Positions 61,802 through 64,000 of a stretch of 64,000 bases of DNA are shown one piece after another. The first letter of the stretch is position 1. Every line of letters starts with the position of its first letter. The translations under genes were made by a program, and so were the position numbers. The stretch spans positions 131,232 to 195,231 of the forward strand of contig NZ_JACSPO010000005.1 of the NCBI RefSeq assembly GCF_014837105.1. Reading direction: 5' to 3'. Source of the stretch: Oceanitalea stevensii. Its GTDB lineage: Bacteria > Actinomycetota > Actinomycetes > Actinomycetales > Actinomycetaceae. The notes under the pieces were generated by a model that saw only the letters and a program-made list of their open reading frames with translations, ran no database searches and was not told where the DNA came from.

Positions 61802-64000
61802 TCAGCCCGCCTTGGTGAGGGCGGTGACGTCCTTGGTCGAGCCGGCGGCGGCCGGGGCCTCGCCGCGGGGGCGGCGGACACCGATGGTGTCGCTGCCGTT
61901 GCCGTCCCAGTCGCCCACGTGCACCTCGTCGCCCTCACGACCGAAGGTGACGACCGTGTCCGCGTCCCCGCCGCGCAGGGCGTTGTTCACGTGGTACGTC
62001 CGGCCGCGCTGCACGGCGAAGCTGTCACGCCCGTCGCCGTCCCAGTCGCCGGCAAGCACGACGTCGTCCGCCTTGCCGTAGGGGAAGACCACGTCCGCCG
62101 GTCCACCGGTCAGGGAGTTGCGCACGTGGTAGACCTGCCCGCGCCGCACCGCGAAGGTGTCTCCGCCGGCACCGTTCCAGCTGCCCACGAGCACCTCGTC
62201 GTCGGCGCGGCCGTAGCGGAAGACGGTGTCGGCATCGCCGGGGTTGAGGGAGTTCTTCACGTGGTACTCCGCCCCGCGGCGCACGGCGAAGGTGTCGGTC
62301 CCGTCGCCGTCCCAGTCGCCGACGAGGACGGTGTCGCCCTCGCGGCCGTAGCGGAAGACGTCGTCCGGAGCGCCACCGGCGACGCCGTTGGCCACGTGGA
62401 ACTCGTTCCCGCGGCGGACCGCAACCGTGTCACGGCCGTCCGCGTCCCAGTCACCGATGTACACCTCGTCGGCCCACCGGCCGTACATGAAGTGGACGTC
62501 CGTGGACCCGCGCCACGTGTTGGAGAGGTGGAACTCCGCCGTCCGGCGGTCCACCGGCTCGGGCTCGGGCTCGGGCTCCGGCTCCGGCTCGGGCTCGGGC
62601 TCCGGCTCGTCGGTCTCCGCCGGCAGGACGAGCGGCAGCGAGGTGACGACGTTGCCGTCGTCGTCGGCCACGCGCGCGAACCACAGCTGGTCGACGTCGG
62701 TGGCCGCGAGCGGCACCGTGACGGCCTCACCCGGCGCCGCGGAGGCGGACACGACCTCCGTCGACGGCGCGGTGACCGCGAAGGCGGTCGGGCGCAGCGT
62801 CGTCGAGCGCACGAGGTCGATCTCGACGACGAGCTCCTCGTCCGTCGCGTCGTAGCGCGCGTTCTCCCCGCGGAACGCGGGCTCGTCGTAGCGCCACGCC
62901 TCGAAGGTCTCGAGCGTCGGGGAGTAGGCGTTGACGGCCATGAGCCCGGCGTCGAGGTCGAGCTGGAGGAGCCGCTGGAAACCGGTGTCGCGGTCGAGCA
63001 TGTCCTCGCGGGTGACGGTCGGGTCCTCTGCCTGGGTGGAGCGGTAGCCCTGGTAGTCGGCGAGCATCTCGACGACGGTCCGCCCGGTGGCGCCGACGTT
63101 GCTCACGGCGACGACGTCGGGCGAGACCTCCGTCGCGTCGGTCTGCTCCCCGGTCACCGGGTCCCCGTACATGGTGGAGACGCCGTGGTAGTGACCGCCG
63201 AGGACGAGGAAGACGTTGTCGTTGGGCGCGACGACCGTCTCCCAGACGTCGTTGCCGGTGGCCGTGTAGCGGTTGTCGATGTCCTCGCGCTCACCGCTCG
63301 TGTGCAGGTAGGAGTGCACGCCGAGGACCACGCTGTGGTCCGGGTGCGCGGCCGCCTGCTCGGAGGCCCAGGCGAGCTGCTCGTCCGACGGGCGGTACGG
63401 GAGGCTGATGGAGAGGAAGTCCGTGCCGCCGGCGGAGAAGTAGTCGGTGTGCGCGGAGTTGTCCTCCGGCGCCCACGGCTCGCCGTACCAGGGCTCGTCC
63501 TCGTACATGCTCACCGGGAAGTAGTCGTTGTACTTGTCGTTGTTGTGGCCCCACATGTTGTCGTGGTTGCCCGGCAGCACGCCGTTGGGGATCTGGGCGT
63601 CGTTGAGCAGGCTCATGATGTCCTGCGCGGCCTGGAACTCGCGGTCGGCCCGCTCCTCGGCGTTGTTGCCATTGATCCAGTTCTCGATGATGTCGCCGGT
63701 GAGGGTGTTGTAGCCGATGTGGCGGGCGTCGGCGTTGGCGACCACCCACGTGACCATCTGGCGGAAGACGTCCCGGAAGCCCTCGGCGAGGAACTGGGTG
63801 TCGGTCATGTGGTTGATGGCGACGTCGTAGCTGCCCGGGTCGGCGAAGGCGTTGTCCTGGACGCCCACCTCGTCGAGCAGGCCACCGCTGGTGCGGGGTC
63901 CGTCGATCACCATGACGTGGGCGACGCCGTCGACGACCGCCGACGCCGGCACCTCGCCGACGAGCGTGAGGGCACCGTCGGCCGACGGGACGGCCGTCTC
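61802..64000 (-). CDS. secreted metallophosphoesterase with five-repeat C-terminal module, 5' end outside window
   Basis: 732 residues are visible; the frame is open to the right edge, so the N-terminus and presumed signal peptide lie beyond it. A calcineurin-like domain contains TLTGDIIENW, LPGNHDNMWGHNNDKYNDYF, VVLGVHSYLHTSG and LGGHYHGVSTMYG, the GDxxx, GNHD and GHxH metal motifs. A beta-rich domain follows (ELVVEIDLVRSTTLRPTAFA). After an EPEPEP linker come five GDWDGDG repeats and the tail GEAPAAAGSTKDVTALTKAG. The likely role is removal of phosphate groups outside the cell (for example from phosphorylated glycans, teichoic acids or nucleotides); substrate unknown. Confidence 0.9.
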   Translation of the reverse strand, partial: ETAVPSADGALTLVGEVPASAVVDGVAHVMVIDGPRTSGGLLDEVGVQDNAFADPGSYDVAINHMTDTQFLAEGFRDVFRQMVTWVVANADARHIGYNTLTGDIIENWINGNNAEERADREFQAAQDIMSLLNDAQIPNGVLPGNHDNMWGHNNDKYNDYFPVSMYEDEPWYGEPWAPEDNSAHTDYFSAGGTDFLSISLPYRPSDEQLAWASEQAAAHPDHSVVLGVHSYLHTSGEREDIDNRYTATGNDVWETVVAPNDNVFLVLGGHYHGVSTMYGDPVTGEQTDATEVSPDVVAVSNVGATGRTVVEMLADYQGYRSTQAEDPTVTREDMLDRDTGFQRLLQLDLDAGLMAVNAYSPTLETFEAWRYDEPAFRGENARYDATDEELVVEIDLVRSTTLRPTAFAVTAPSTEVVSASAAPGEAVTVPLAATDVDQLWFARVADDDGNVVTSLPLVLPAETDEPEPEPEPEPEPEPEPEPVDRRTAEFHLSNTWRGSTDVHFMYGRWADEVYIGDWDADGRDTVAVRRGNEFHVANGVAGGAPDDVFRYGREGDTVLVGDWDGDGTDTFAVRRGAEYHVKNSLNPGDADTVFRYGRADDEVLVGSWNGAGGDTFAVRRGQVYHVRNSLTGGPADVVFPYGKADDVVLAGDWDGDGRDSFAVQRGRTYHVNNALRGGDADTVVTFGREGDEVHVGDWDGNGSDTIGVRRPRGEAPAAAGSTKDVTALTKAG
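61865..62539 (-). repeat. Five-repeat GDWDGDG module of the metallophosphoesterase
   Basis: Five repeats of 45 codons. Repeat 1 is nearly identical to that of the giant protein (WRGSTDVHFMYGRWADEV) and repeat 5 shares FGREGDEVHVGDWDGNG with it, so these two modules are the closest pair. Confidence 0.92.

Overview
The window looks like the chromosome of a very high-GC actinomycete, most likely in or near Micrococcales. The evidence is a WhiB regulator, a mycobacterial-type Crp, frequent GTG starts, and many genes whose start codon sits 6-7 nt behind a TAnnnT-like hexamer (leaderless). The gene order acsA, alpha/beta hydrolase, nth, crp, ridA, DUF4177, whiB, ponA-type PBP, metallophosphoesterase follows the Mycobacterium tuberculosis Rv3667-Rv3683 region, and asd, lysC, recR, dnaX follows Rv3708c-Rv3721c. 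No transposase, integrase, CRISPR array or prophage gene is visible, and no stretch above 300 bases lacks a gene or RNA.

Layout. 1-9750: acetate activation (DUF485 protein and acsA, with a Crp-type site between them), base-excision repair (nth), global regulation (crp, whiB), cell wall synthesis (bifunctional PBP) and tRNA-Pro. 9770-20370: exported DUF3152 protein, thioredoxin, S9 peptidase, the asd-lysC operon, TSUP permease, DUF5063-recR, dnaX and the SRP RNA. 20497-30863: tRNA-Ser(GGA), a UvrA paralogue, a small conserved protein, a LytR_C protein, uracil permease, DUF4190, a glutamine amidotransferase, tRNA-Ser(CGA), a split Aer-like PAS/chemoreceptor pair behind a flagellar-type promoter, a sirtuin, tadA and upp. 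30864-41500: secreted CAP protein, acylphosphatase, beta-lactamase-like lipoprotein, lipase-like hydrolase, MarR-MFS efflux pair, stress-type Rho_N protein, FtsX-type ABC exporter, SIMPL protein and a PNPOx-like protein.

41538-64000 is a glycan or glycoside utilisation island and the most interesting part. A seven-gene minus-strand operon (56316 down to 41597) encodes a Gfo/Idh/MocA dehydrogenase, a ribose-type ABC importer (ATPase, two permeases, lipoprotein binding protein), a TIM-barrel sugar epimerase-like protein, and a 2530-residue secreted protein. That protein joins ThuA, PQQ-type sugar dehydrogenase, PKD, CBM6-like, three concanavalin-like domains, a Cu/Zn-SOD-like domain and a 3-keto-disaccharide hydrolase (DUF1080) domain. 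Beside the operon lie a secreted esterase and a secreted GH3 glycosidase on the plus strand, then a secreted metallophosphoesterase cut by the right edge. All four secreted proteins end in the same module of exactly five ~45-residue repeats built around GDWDGDG. I infer a five-bladed, calcium-stabilised, probably carbohydrate- or cell-surface-binding propeller that equips unrelated enzymes for the same target. The cytoplasmic enzymes suggest that 3-keto sugar chemistry completes the pathway.

A second theme is a family of intergenic inverted repeats. Their stems share the core CGCCGA(G/C)AGC and show compensatory changes. They sit at gene ends across the window, where they probably act as terminators.
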